Part shown: in pieces, positions 1 to 16,170 of the stretch | How positions within the stretch are numbered: position 1 is the stretch's first letter | Layout of the letters: every line of letters starts with the position of its first letter | Origin: Tethya wilhelma | Taxonomy: Eukaryota > Porifera > Demospongiae > Tethyida > Tethyidae | Direction: 5' to 3' | Length of the DNA stretch: 64,000 nucleotides | Assembly (NCBI GenBank): GCA_964030475.1 | Contig: CAXIPT010000002.1 | Coordinates: 15,942,305-16,006,304, forward strand | Position numbers and translations under genes: made by a program | The notes under the pieces: model-generated | What the model saw: the letters and a program-made list of their open reading frames with translations, nothing else | Database searches by the model: none | Told to the model about the DNA's origin: nothing

Positions 1-82
<82 letters not shown>
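1..82. repeat. (AC)n microsatellite
   Basis: Pure AC dinucleotide tract at the left edge of the window, about 41 units and probably continuing outside. It ends at position 82 where unique sequence begins. No coding content is claimed. Confidence 0.97.
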
Positions 83-86
<4 letters not shown>

Positions 87-793
87 GCTGCTCATCATGC
101 TGCAGAGGTACCTCCAGCTAGGCTCAGAGTGTCATTTGGATATTTGTCATTGTTGGTTTATTCCAAGTCACTTCGTTTTGTGTTTTCATCCCCCTGCTAC
201 TGTTTGTTGCTAAGCTCGGCATCATGTAACAGTCTTTATAGTTACCCTGCAAGTTAGTAATATTAGAACAAGTATAATAATAATTTCATAAAAATTAACA
301 GTGAAGGAATGGGCAGTGCGGCAAAAAGTAAGGAAACAAGGCATGTCACGATTTCAGCATATGACTACTTCATTTTTATTTTTGATTCCTCATGCATCCT
401 GTCACATGAAATGAATATTGCTATGGTTCAAACCATGCTATACATGACTTGATATAATTATGTTTGAATTCATAGATTGTGCACGCCAATCAGTACTTGC
501 ATGCCTAGCAAGTGGAGTAAAGTACATAAGCAGGCAACCTAGGCAATTATTGTTAACCCTCAAAACCCTTAGGTTTGATTGCAAGACTTGGGCATGTCTT
601 GAAGAGATCCACTCAAATAGTCACAGACACACACATGATGATGACAAAGCCCCTCCAAGTCACTGATCCTCAGTCTACTGCATATACATAAGCTCAATAA
701 AGAGTAATCATGAAATATTGCTACCACTCACCCCAGCGTCAATTCCATTCAGGTTGCTTTGAGTCCATACTGGAGAAAAGAAAGCTCCTGAAA
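83..793. other. Non-coding stretch with a degenerate dispersed-repeat copy
   Basis: No convincing exon was seen. Positions about 304-386 match the arm of a repeat found intact at 32.3-33.1 kb and 41.9-42.2 kb (core GGAATGGGCAGTGCGG, then CATATGACTACTTCATTTTT). The following 200 bp resemble the inner part of the same element, so this is probably a decayed copy. The rest is AT-rich and unassigned. Confidence 0.5.
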
Positions 794-973
794 TTAGTCT
801 GATGTAATTATTAAGCAACACCACCCTTCCTCCCTGCTCAGTCGCTGAGCCTGAGGAGCTCTGTGAGATCCATAGGCTTTGCTCATCCCCAGGAGCACTT
901 GCAAGCACCTTGACACAGCAGCCTGCCAGAGAAAGAGACAGAGAACGATACACTGAAACAGCTTCATCGTCAT
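794..973 (-). CDS. Candidate short secreted protein or signal-peptide first exon (59 codons)
   Basis: The minus-strand ATG at 973-971 (second in-frame ATG at 967-965) opens a 59-codon frame ending in TAA at 796-794. The first 22 residues look like a classical signal peptide: Lys at residue 4, a hydrophobic run FQCIVLCLFLW, then a small-residue AAVS cleavage-like stretch. The remainder is short, basic and has few Cys, and I do not recognise it. It could be a complete small secreted peptide, or the first exon of a gene running left out of the window. A weak donor (GTGTTG) lies about 30 bp before the stop. A TATA-like and CRE-like cluster lies immediately upstream, which favours a real transcript. 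An overlapping longer frame (1016-708) exists but has no signal-like start. Confidence 0.33.
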   Translation of the reverse strand: MTMKLFQCIVLCLFLWQAAVSRCLQVLLGMSKAYGSHRAPQAQRLSREEGWCCLIITSD

Positions 974-980
974 GTTTTGT

Positions 981-1023
981 GCGCATGCGTAAATCGAAGA
1001 AATTTATAAAAATCATGACGTCA
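981..1023 (-). promoter_or_regulatory. Candidate promoter: CRE, TATA and NRF1-like motifs
   Basis: Within 43 bp there is a palindromic CRE (TGACGTCA, 1016-1023), a TATA-like TTTATAAA (1003-1010) and an NRF1-like GCGCATGCG (981-989). All lie just 5' of the minus-strand signal-peptide ORF at 973. The order CRE, TATA, start fits transcription to the left. The functional assignment is inference. Confidence 0.35.
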
Positions 1024-1730
1024 TTAGCATCCGGTACGCGTTATTGCTCCAAGCATTTGATGGGCTAATAAACTCAGAGAGTCTCATTATCGATATCACA
1101 ATGTTCAAATACGTATACCTCGAGTAACGTCTCTTCAGGTTGTCTTCTTTGATCTATGAGATGCGACATGTTTTTTAGTTGAAACAAGTCATGTTGCTTA
1201 TGGGTGGGGCTTGTCATTGGTATGTCGACCCCCGAAGCTAGCCCCCCCCCCTAGCTAGCATGCATTAATTTAGGACCCCCGGCGCGGCCCTTAATTCACG
1301 TCACGATCCCTTAAGCAATGACGACCTTTACCTACGATAAGTATGGCCTCGCCTCTCGACTTCGAAACATCTCCAGTTCTAGAAACCCACAATTAAATGA
1401 TGAGTCAAACAGAATGAACGTATAATAAACCATGTTATAATGAGACGATAAAATGCTGCTCATCATTGACTGACAAAAAAAATTAATGTGCAATAAGTAT
1501 CAAAATGAACAACTGTCTTGCAGTTAAGAAACACCAGCCAAGTTTTGGAGGCTGATGGAGACAACATACAAACTACAACCACAAACTCTACATACACCAT
1601 AACATAACAGGTCTCAATAGTGTAAAAATAAAACAAAACAAAAATAATTATACACTATAGCAATCATTACAAAGTGGTGACTTTGTACATTAAATTAAGG
1701 ATATCTTTTCTCTCTACTATAACACAATAC
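1024..1730. other. Intergenic, no gene seen
   Basis: Separates the candidate secreted-protein promoter from the 3' end of the SH2-domain gene. It is AT-rich apart from a short C-run palindrome near 1240-1262. No splice-bounded frame was found. Confidence 0.5.
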
Positions 1731-1866
1731 TCAGTGATCATCGGGATGGTAAGGGTCCGCAAGATAAAAGTCTGATTTAGGCAAATGGGATTGCAAAGTG
1801 TAGTGCTGTAAAAGATCAGGAATATTCTTGAATATTTGTCCATGAGTTAGGGAGTAGCACCCATTC

Positions 1867-1943
<77 letters not shown>

Positions 1944-3675
1944 ATGTACATTTTTTGTTAGATGAAACATTGCTTTGATACTCGTACATAACACTGCCAA
2001 ACAAAGGATGTGACAGAAAATGAAAGATACATGCACAAAAAATGATACAAGGCTTCGACAAGTGAAGGGGACACATGCAATGGATGCTTGTGCACACTCA
2101 CATCATCCTTAAACAGTTTGTAATGGCGACATCTGTCTATGTGCCACACTGACAACACCTTCTCCGCTCCGGCATGAGCTCCTGCTCGGATCAAGTATGT
2201 TCCATCTCGATACTTTCCACGCAGCAACCTATGAATCAAGAGCAGAGGATATGAGAGCCTGCTAGTTAGTAAGGTCAACAGTTTGGTAGCCTAGCATACT
2301 TGGAGCAACATGTTGCTTCATGTATGGTGTCAAAAATTGCTGCATGCAACCATAAAGCTATGATGCAACCAGCTGCATGGAGTAGAAAGGCCTTCAACTT
2401 CAAGCAACATGTTGCATGACCACACTAAAAGACAAACTACACAATCAAAGCCACCATACGTGGAAGCAACATTTTTCTGTGTATGCTGGGCAAAGACTTA
2501 AGTGAAGGAGTTGACTTACCTATCAGCTTCATTCCTGTCAAGACGATCAAACACACACGATGGAGGCATGATCTCCTCAGGTTTACGGAACATGATGTAA
2601 TAAGCATCATTGTCATCATCGTCACTGGTGTCACCATCAGAGTCCACATCATCACCATCCTGGAGTGAGGAGTGAGGAGTGAGGAGTGAGGGGTGAGGGG
2701 TGAGGGGTGAGAGGTGAAGAGTGAGGGGTGAGGAGTGAGAGGTGAAGAGTGAGAAGTGAGGAGTGGGAAGTGATCAAGGAGTGAGGGTGAGGCATAAGGA
2801 GTGAGGAGTCAGTGGCGTAGCCAGGATTTTAGAAAAGAGGGAGTAATAAAAATATTGCGCGCGAAGCGCGCTGCAAATTTTGTGCAACCAGAAACCACAC
2901 CTACTTAATTAGCTAACTTTAGCCCCTCCCATTCATTAAATTGAACTGCAGCACGCGCTCGCTAGATCGAACGCTCTCTAAAGTTTTGTAGCAGCAAAAA
3001 GAAAGCTTTTAAAAGTTGTTTTATATTGAATTCTGGCCAAAGATGACTGTTAAGCAGCGTTGCTAAAGTAAGTGCACGAAAGAATAGCGCATTATAATAC
3101 CAAAGCGTAAATTTCGCAACTGAAAAAAGGGGGGGCAAATGCCCCCTGTGACCCCCCCTGGCTACGCCACTGGGAGTGAGGGGTAAGGGGTATATAAGCA
3201 GTAAGGGAAGGGAAAATTAGTGAATGGAGGTGCCAGACAGGTAGTAGGAGAATAAAGAAATTGATGTGTACATATGCTTACGATATTGCTGGTAGAATTG
3301 CAAACAGAGATTGATCATTGTTGGTAAACATTGCACACTATCCGAGCACCCTAATGTCACTCACACAACAGTATCAGCTATCAGTGTAATTACAGACTCA
3401 AACATGCACAGCAGTAGCACACATTCACGTGTCGATGTACTCACCACATAGTCACCTTCATCAACAGGTGCAGTGGGTTTGCTCTGGGGTTCAATGGGTT
3501 CAGTTCTGGGATGGTGTGTGTGTGTGGTGCATGATCAAATGCCCAGATTATTCCATTCAATACAACACATACCTGATATCAGGTGCTGAAGCAATAGGGT
3601 CAGAAGCAGGTCCTGAGCCAATAATGGACAGGTACATATCCTCTGGCTCTTGAGTGGAATCTACCGGTGATGACA
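1731..3675 (-). CDS. SH2-domain adaptor, C-terminal exons (SH3BP2-like)
   Basis: Five minus-strand exons join in frame: 3675-3573, 3505-3445, 2659-2520, 2228-2102 and 1865-1731 (stop at 1731). The first two carry tyrosine motifs (MYLSI, GDYV) in Ser/Pro-rich sequence, and the third starts with an Asp-rich run. The last two complete an SH2 domain: the FLVR-type strand reads GTYLIRAG (phosphotyrosine-binding Arg), then VLSVW, HYKLF and a C-terminal DLLQHY before FYLADPY and the stop. The VLSVW strand and the short tail after SH2 resemble the adaptor SH3BP2. Such proteins bind phosphotyrosine partners below membrane receptors. The 5' end is not in these exons; the SAM/PH exon at 6258-5802 on the same strand may be its start. 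The last acceptor abuts a (CA)n tract, as does that of the 3675 exon. Confidence 0.75.
1871..1941. repeat. (TG)n microsatellite forming the pyrimidine/purine tract of a splice acceptor
   Basis: About 35 TG units. On the minus strand it reads (CA)n and ends in CACAG directly before the last SH2 exon (exon starts at 1865). Confidence 0.9.
2662..2809. repeat. GGAGTGA-type minisatellite
   Basis: Tandem 7-8 bp units close to GGAGTGA or GGGGTGA, with drift (AAGAGTGA, GAAGTGA). The array continues at 3174-3200 after an inserted element, so the element split it. It lies in an intron of the SH2 gene. Confidence 0.85.
2810..3174. mobile_element. MITE with CAGTGGCGTAGCCAG terminal inverted repeats
   Basis: The left end CAGTGGCGTAGCCAGG and right end CCTGGCTACGCCACTG are inverted copies enclosing about 365 bp with no ORF. 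The flanks suggest a short GGAGT target duplication, but the surrounding minisatellite makes this uncertain. It is non-autonomous and sits in an SH2-gene intron. Fragments of related ends occur at about 21772, 44692 and 62386. Confidence 0.85.
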
Positions 3676-3997
3676 CTGTGTGTGTGTGTGTGTGTTGTGT
3701 GTGTGTGTGATTTATATGTCTATGGTTCAGTTGTTTGTTCAAACCATAACACACAGGTTAGTGTTGCTGATCTTTCCAATGGGTTTGGTCTCTCTTCTCA
3801 GGTATTTTCAGTGAAATCAATATTTTAGACAATGTATGTAAAATATTAATATAGTGTGTGTATGTGAATGTGAATGACTGTAGGAGGCTTGGATCCAGCA
3901 TGCCACAGTCAGAGAGAACATTCTCTTTGGACAGCAATTCCATGTCAAGAAGTACAGTGATGTTGTATCAGCCTGTGCTCTTGAACAGGTAATGTAG

Positions 3998-4086
3998 CTA
4001 GCCTCATTCCCGGGCTCTCTCCCCAAGAATATTGCTTGTATGTGTATGTGTGATATTGTGGAGAGAGAGCCTGGGAATGAGGCTAT
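3998..4086. repeat. Short hairpin repeat (AGCCTCATTCCCGGGCTCTC family)
   Basis: The left arm reads CTAGCCTCATTCCCGGGCTC and the right arm is its inverted copy GAGCCTGGGAATGAGGCTA, with a loop of about 45 bp. Related hairpins lie at 23203-23265 and 36807-36870, with single arms near 22063 and 47783 and at the ends of the 21.1-21.7 kb element. Confidence 0.75.
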
Positions 4087-4087
4087 A

Positions 4088-4286
4088 TACCATATAGTGG
4101 GAAAGTTTCGCAGTGTCAAACTTTTGCAGATGTCTTTTGCGGTTTAACTTTCATAGATGTGCTGTGCGGCAAGCCCATACATATATACATTGTGGAAAAT
4201 TTTGCAGATAAAAACTTTCGCGGATGGATCGTGATTCACAAAAACCACGAAAGTTAAACCCCGCAAAACTTTCCCACTATACAGTA
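4088..4286. mobile_element. Foldback MITE (TACCATATAGTGGGAAAG termini)
   Basis: About 199 bp whose ends are inverted copies (TACCATATAGTGGGAAAG...CTTTCCCACTATACAGTA), with further internal complementarity. No ORF. It belongs to a family of TAC(C/T)GTATAG-ended foldbacks seen across the window. Confidence 0.8.
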
Positions 4287-4287
4287 G

Positions 4288-4563
<276 letters not shown>

Positions 4564-5144
4564 TAGATTGAACTCAGTAACATTAGTCACACATTTGTGT
4601 AAATGTGCACTAGTAAGGCACAATAATTATGTTTAAGAATGCCCCAAAATATTTGTACTGTACATTATTGTATATCTCCTAGGAGACAGAGCTACCTGTA
4701 CTCTCACATACAGAAAGCCTTACAAGTACTGTACTCTGTTTGAGTATACTGTTTGTACAGTTTAGCTATTCATTAACAGTGATATACAATAAGTCAGTTA
4801 TAGCATGGGCCCAGTGCTGTATTGGCCCAGGGTGGGCCAATACAGCACAGAGACCCATACTATAACTATAACTTGTGTCATACTATCCAATGATGCAAGG
4901 GCTATGAATATTGTTACCACTATCCCTGGGTTGGCTGATAGTTTTATTGGATGTGATATCAAATAAAATATTTTTTCTTCTAATAAATTCATGCAATTGC
5001 TCCAATGGCAACAACAAAATTTCTAAGTGAATAACATTAAAAAAAAACAAAAAAACAAACAAGTTTTGAATACAATTAAACTATTTCAAACACACCTGTG
5101 TTTATCAGGTTGACACTATAGGATGTTACTAATAGGACATCAGT

Positions 5145-5145
5145 N

Positions 5146-5199
<54 letters not shown>
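5145..5199. repeat. (AC)n microsatellite behind a single N
   Basis: A single N at 5145 is followed by about 27 AC units. The N marks unresolved sequence between the SAM/PH exon and the SH2-gene exons, so gene structure across it should be treated with caution. Confidence 0.9.
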
Positions 5200-5201
<2 letters not shown>

Positions 5202-5801
5202 CAACATTCAGAGCAGAAATGAAGCCTACCCAACACAACAGTTAACAGTACTACACCAGTAGCCTAACACCTAATGACCAGCATGTACATGTCATCCCAG
5301 AACAGTTTAAAGCACTACACAAACAATTCACTTCCAGCCACTGGCTACACTACAGGTAGCTAAAGCTACAGCTAGAAATCAACGAGGACTGATAGGAATA
5401 CTAACATAAGGGCCTATTCAGTTAGACATGGTACTAGGCACTTCCTTAAGCTACTGGTCAACACAAACAGTACACAATGCTATTAACTGTTCACGGGCCA
5501 CTGGGAAAGAAGAATGCCGTGATACTACTCCCACACAATGCAGCACAAAGAACACTCACTACTGCACAGGTATTCTGCAAACAATAGGGTAGCGTGTCAG
5601 ATACACACAGTTGCTTTCAAGATGCATATGCTTGGGTACGTGTAATGCTGCATGACCAGAACACATATGCCTAACGCAAACACGATAGGGTCTACTTTCA
5701 CAATGAACGGTTGGTTTGTATAGTAGTGGCTAGAGTAAACACACACACAACCAGCCTAGAAAAGATGTAAACACGAATACTGACATACACAGTTCACTTA
5801 C

Positions 5802-6258
5802 AGCTCTTGATCCCGCCACCTTGCTTGCGAATCCAACCACTGAACTTACAGTTGGCATCAAGCAACTCTTGTGCAGAACCCACAATAAGCTGAGGTTGTC
5901 TGAAGATAATCTTTTTCTCCGGAGGTGCCTGCAAGTTCCCCCTTGGCATTGTCTTTGGTCGTTTGTCATTATCATAACGTTCCTTTGAGTGATACTTTGA
6001 TGTTCCAGAGCTTGCCTTACGTGACACAGCTCGACTGCTCGACTCTAGTAGGTGGTTTATGGCACCCCTTAGAGCCATGATTTCAGCTGGTTTAGTTATT
6101 CTTAGCCGCTCACGTAAGTCGAGGTCGGTGATAACGGCAAGCTGGGCACCTGTGATTGCTTGCCTCTCAAAGTTAGGGATGAGATTAGAGAGGTGGATCT
6201 GTCCTAGCCAGGTGGACACATCATCTACATCCCACCTCCGAAAGCTTTGGGCAGACAT
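5802..6258 (-). CDS. SAM domain plus start of PH domain, first coding exon of an adaptor
   Basis: The ATG at 6258 opens a 152-codon exon ending at a GTAAGT donor in phase 1. Residues about 8-70 form a SAM domain (WDVDDVSTWLGQIHL at the start, then LRERLRITKPAEIMALRGAI). A basic Ser-rich linker follows. The last residues, KFSGWIRKQGGGIKS, are the first strand of a PH domain; the split codon (T plus GG) would restore the expected Trp. The other PH exons were not found before the N at 5145. Phase, strand and position suggest it is the 5' end of the SH2 adaptor ending at 1731, which would give SAM-PH-pTyr-SH2. That link is inference; it may also be a separate truncated gene. Confidence 0.72.
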
Positions 6259-7439
6259 TTTGATAGCAGCGTTCTAGCAAACAGTCAGTTCACGATTTAG
6301 AGTCTTTGTTTGTGTTTAGCAAAACCATCCACTATCCCAGATGTTACAACTTTCAGTTTCCTTGGTTAAAGTTTACCTGACAATTCACTGACTCAAGTAA
6401 ATACTATGTACTCCTTCTTGTGACTTTGATTATAAACACTACTGGGCAGGTTGTTAAAGCAATGGGTGTCCACCTATACACTGACAATACACCCAGAGTA
6501 CTAGTTATCCTGAAACAGAAAAACAAGGAAGTAAAGAAAACATCGTCAATAAACATTGAGACATCAAACCGTATCACCCCAGCCTGTGATGACACAACAC
6601 AAATTACTCTGATTACAAGCATCGCTTAATTCAATCCAAACTGAAGTGACAAGGCTCACGCTTACATGGGAATACTCAATTATATCTGGTGGATACCCAT
6701 CAGGTTACCATGAAGTAGGAAAAACACCAGACAAACAGACACTTACAGGCTTCACACCATATCAAAATCTCCACACATACACGATTTGAACAGCAGAATA
6801 CAAGAGAATACCAATACATCACACCAACAAAGCTAGACCTGGTTAAATAACAAGGTAACAAGGCAGCTGCCTGGTAAACTGAAGAAATTGCACATGCTGA
6901 TATCTCTACTCTGGCATATCCATATCTAGACTATAAATGCTGACAGGTTTTGCTGAACTAACACAGAAGTATACAACTCCAACCAGAGAGGCACAGACAA
7001 GGTGGTATGTCCACAGCTGCACTGCAACTAGAGGAGTCAGGGGCACATAAATTAGATGGGTGGCTTAATTTCAAGGCACAAATTATCTGAGTGGGGCACT
7101 CAAAACAATTTGAAGCCTGGCTCTAATTTACACTATATTAACACCACATGATCAAAGCCTTTGTTAACAAGGTACAAACAACAAACCAGCCCCTTGCAAG
7201 CTTGCTGCACTGTCACTAGCGAGGCCCACAGAGGGAGGGAGACACGTTCATGTTCTTACCACTGTGACACCACTAACAGCAACATATACGCCCTTACCTT
7301 TAGAACTGAGGTTCATCCAGACACGCTCTCTGCAACAGATCTTGTACTGAGCAATTAAAAAATGGCTCTGGGCCAAATAAATAGCTACTTGCTGTAAAGG
7401 TCAGCTCACTATTAAAACTTTGACAGTACAAATACAAAA
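6259..7439. other. Intergenic, with a degenerate FN3-like remnant
   Basis: This lies between the divergent SAM-domain and kinesin-5 starts. At about 6639-6790 the plus strand reads VTRLTLTWEY, GGYPSGYHEV and TLTGFTPYQNLHTYTI before a stop, which looks like a decayed fibronectin type III domain. No splice-bounded intact exon was identified, so it is treated as a relic. The remainder shows nothing assignable. Confidence 0.4.
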
Positions 7440-7557
7440 AAATTGTTTTGATTTCCCGAAACATTTTGCGCAATCACGTGATAATTAAATCTAATTGTCT
7501 TCAACTGCGCATGCTCAGTAGCTTAAAATTCAAATTTTGGAGGCAGAGAAGTGAAAG
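7440..7557 (+). promoter_or_regulatory. Candidate kinesin-5 promoter and 5' UTR
   Basis: Upstream of the KIF11 ATG (7558) are an E-box CACGTG (7475-7480), an NRF1-like TGCGCATGC (7506-7514) and TTCAAA (7529-7534). The last is the reverse complement of the CHR core TTTGAA that drives G2/M genes in animals. There is no clear TATA box. Motif function here is inferred from known cell-cycle promoters. Confidence 0.35.
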
Positions 7558-13120
<5,563 letters not shown>

Positions 13121-13425
13121 TAACACTAGATTTTCCTAAATTGTGTGTATACACATGCATAATACAATGTAGCCCTAACCCTCAATAATATTGTCATAGC
13201 ATTCTATATACTTTATACGTTATGCATAATATATACTGTGCTCACGAGAATCTGGTAGTTTTTGTTCAGTGTGACTCATGTGAGTATTAAATGTTTATAT
13301 TTGTGTGGATTGGATTGTCAATAATTTAAGTAATATTATAAGCTGTGTCTTTTCAGCTCCACAAGAGCAATACATGTCATAAAGAGTTATGTTATTATAA
13401 TATACATGGGTGGATGCATAACTGA
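13121..13425. other. Convergent intergenic region (3' ends of two genes)
   Basis: About 305 bp hold the 3' UTRs of KIF11 (plus) and the 266-residue gene (minus). ATTAAA-like poly(A) signals occur on the plus strand (for example near 13287). Nothing else is seen. Confidence 0.55.
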
Positions 13426-14976
13426 TTACAGGTTTAGGTTTTTCTCCAGTGTGGATATTCGACTCATAACTGCATCTTCATTCTGCTTTAGTTTATCAGA
13501 AACTTCAACCTGCATGGTTACATACACACAAAACATACAACATGATGACAGTTTTCACTGGGACTAGATAATAGTCCGGATCCTATTACTGTGCTACAGA
13601 TGCAGTACACATGAGTATAACTACTGACCTGATAAGCTGTAAAGGTGCTCTTAGTTAGACTCTCCATCACACTCTTTAACTCTTCCATTGACACATTCAC
13701 TAAAGGATCTAAGTTGTGCATTTACAGCAAATGATAAAGGTGATATCACACACAAATCAATACACATAAAAAACACACACCTTCTTCAGCTTGTACAGTA
13801 GGAGCATCTTCTATTATCATCTCCTACATTAGTTATTACTGTGAGCAGGTGCAATATAAGATATCAGTGAAGCATACCTCCTCACTAGGTTCCTGTGGAG
13901 GTGGTTTTGGTGCTAGACATCTTTCATAGAACTCTAAGGAGACGGCTTCTTCCAACGGAGGGGGAGAGAGTGAGCTGGGGTCTGGTGGCACCTCCAAGGA
14001 CAACTGAATGAATGGTAGAGTAAAAACAACATAAGCTTACATCTATATATCCTGTGCTACTGGAGCATAGACTACTCACGTTTATTTTAATTGTTTCTTC
14101 TTCTTGTGTTTGAGTGAAGAGGTACTCAAACAGACTGTAGTGTTGGAAGAGAGTTGACTGGAAATACCGTATCACAATCACTGCCTCGTCTGCTGTGAAA
14201 CACTTAAGTGAAGACCGACCATTGAGGACTCCAACTCCAGTCATACAGTGCTGGAGCTCTTTGATATTATCATTCAGAGAGAGCTGTTTGGCTGCATAAT
14301 AATGTAGGACATTGGATTAAATTCCACAAAGAATCAAGGTATCATTGGGCAGCAATACTTTTAACATTGTCCAAAAGCCTATGGAGAAGGGTGAAGAAGG
14401 CCGATGTTTGCTCATCAGAAAATTTTTTCCCTCTTGCAGCAAACGTGGATCCATGTTAAGGAATTATGTGACGTCAACAAACATCAGTACTGAATTTGAG
14501 TGCATGGCTGTCAAATTTGTGAAAGGATATCAGTAACCTGCTACAAAGTAGTCCAATTGTGCAGCTTCCTTTAAGCATTCTTTATGATGACTGAATGACA
14601 GTAGAGCAGCAAGTTGTCTGCAAGCAATAGATAAGATTGGCCATGCACAGAAATAAAAGTAGACGTGTAAGCCTATAAAACTGACTTGGCAACTTCATCA
14701 ACAGTAAGACTCTTCAACTCCTTTGTCTTCTGTTCACTGAGAACACTCCATGCCAACTGAGGTAGCTCAGGCTCTGCACCCTCCTTGAAAATCAGCAAGC
14801 AAAAGTTATGCCAATGGCTATGCATGCAGTTTGCACGTTTCCATGACAACCAATTTACAACTAAACCCTCAGAACACCCTTCCCGTAGTTGTACGCACCT
14901 CAGATTCTTCAGGGAGGTTGTCTTTCTTGCTTTTAGAAGTGCTAGCGAGTTTGGATTTGGATCCAGCTCTTGACAT
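13426..14976 (-). CDS. Uncharacterised 266-residue protein (possibly CFAP119/CCDC189-like)
   Basis: Eight minus-strand exons: 14976-14899, 14783-14686, 14617-14538, 14291-14080, 14003-13878, 13823-13781, 13708-13629 and 13509-13426, total 801 bp including the stop, with every phase consistent. The N-terminus is Ser/Lys-rich (MSRAGSKSKLASTSKSKK). The centre is helical, with a conserved-looking block FTADEAVIVIRYFQSTLFQHY followed by LFEYLFTQTQEEE, then a Pro/Glu-rich segment (PPPLEEAVSLEFYERC) and a C-terminal helix predicted as coiled coil. There is no signal peptide or membrane segment. The LFQHY block recalls the ciliary CFAP119/CCDC189 family, but this comes from memory and is tentative. 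It sits tail-to-tail with KIF11 and 112 bp downstream of FUOM on the same strand. Good splice sites make it a confident gene; its function is open. Confidence 0.85.
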
Positions 14977-15088
14977 GATCACATTTTAGCTAAAAATATT
15001 TTTCCTACTATTGTGCATTATTTAGAAATTCAAAAATAAACTTGTAATAACCAGCTAGGGAAATCCCCGAGTTCACGCCCCCAAGTGT

Positions 15089-15919
15089 TCACTTGTCTGC
15101 TGGAATGACTCCTTTCTTGAGAATAATATTTCCATACAGTGCACCTTCCCTATAGAATTACACTGAGCTCAACTCTCTACAAATACATGCATGATATAAA
15201 GGCACTCACCCTGTAGCTATAACTGCAAAGGCTTTCTTTGCACGTTCATAGAATGAAAACCGTTCAATTAGCTCAACTTTAACCTGAACAACATGATAAG
15301 TACAAATAAAACTTCAAATCTCTTAGTTTCTACATATTTCACCTCTTTTCCCTCTGCTTCATTCACAATCTTCTTGTACTCATCCCAGATTGGTGTTTTC
15401 AACCCTTTCTTTTTGTCATCTGGCACTAAATCCATCAACATAACCTAAATCCATAGAAAGGGAAAGAGTCCTTTCAAAGTAAATGCACATGGCAAAGAGA
15501 TGGAGAGTCTGGTGCATCGCCAGATGCAGACTAACTTGGCATCACAAGTTGACTTACAGGTGCATCAACGTAAGCATCTAAAGGCATCAGTTGTGTGATT
15601 CCCTTTAGTAGTGGTGGAATGGCATGGCCTATTAGTATACAATTACATGATACTACATATTAAATCAGTGAATTATCATTCCATACCATCTGCACGAACC
15701 AACTCTGGTCCGCTCTTGGATACCGAAGCACTTGGAAAGTTAGCATCAGCAAGAACTGTACACCAGGTAAAAAGAGAAGCTACAATGCTCAAGCACGTCT
15801 TTTATACTCACACTCACAAACCACCATGACCCACCAATTTCATCTCCATGTCCCATTCTGGCCAGGACATAAAGCAATTCAGGGGATAGTATACGAGGAA
15901 TAGTTTTCAAAACCACCAT
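15089..15919 (-). CDS. FUOM: Fucose mutarotase
   Basis: Six exons: 15919-15835, 15755-15687, 15628-15558, 15444-15343, 15283-15210 and 15149-15089, total 462 bp, 153 residues (human about 154). It belongs to the RbsD/FucU family and interconverts alpha- and beta-L-fucose in the cytosol for the fucose salvage route to GDP-fucose. Family landmarks run throughout: ILSPELLYVLARMGHGDEIV at the N-terminus (including the catalytic-region His), LADANFPS, LMPLDAYVDAP, TPIWDEYKKIV, IERFSFYERAKKAFAVIATG and the ending ALYGNIILKKGVI. Start at 15919 was chosen because it aligns with the family N-terminus; a possible acceptor just 5' hints at a 5'-UTR intron. It is divergent from the nucleoplasmin-like gene and shares its promoter region. 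Confidence 0.95.
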
Positions 15920-16170
15920 GATGTCTCTCTCTCTGCAATATCAATTAACTTGATGAATGCATTCTGCAGTATTAACTTACAAATAATTGCATACCTTGGT
16001 GTCCAGTGGATGTCCAGTAGGCTGAAACTTTTGGTGCGCGTTAATTAGAACATCCAATCAGTTTGCTCCAGTCACGTGTGTGATTTTACTCCACGTGGTG
16101 AGATCTGCAGAGGATTTTGGAGACAAAATTTGACCTAGTTATATCGTGCATCATCACCAGCATTGTAGCA
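15920..16170. promoter_or_regulatory. Bidirectional promoter between FUOM and the nucleoplasmin-like gene
   Basis: The two ATGs are only 251 bp apart and divergent. The interval holds a CCAAT box (16054-16058) and two E-boxes CACGTG (16073-16078 and 16092-16097) within 45 bp, and no TATA. This is typical of compact housekeeping bidirectional promoters. E-box control of a growth-linked chaperone would be expected for Myc-type factors, but that is inference. Confidence 0.5.

Noticed and set aside
420..440. GGTTCAAAC-like tRNA B-box motifs (also near 4309 and 32520)
   Set aside because: No A-box at the right distance and no cloverleaf could be drawn; no tRNA is called.
708..1016. 102-codon minus-strand frame
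   Set aside because: It overlaps the signal-peptide frame in another phase, has no recognisable domain and begins upstream of the TATA-like motif. Kept only as an alternative.
4680..4725. Possible Walker B exon of the ABC fragment
   Set aside because: After the CTCCTAG acceptor the frame lacks the LLDDP motif and resembles no ABC sequence.
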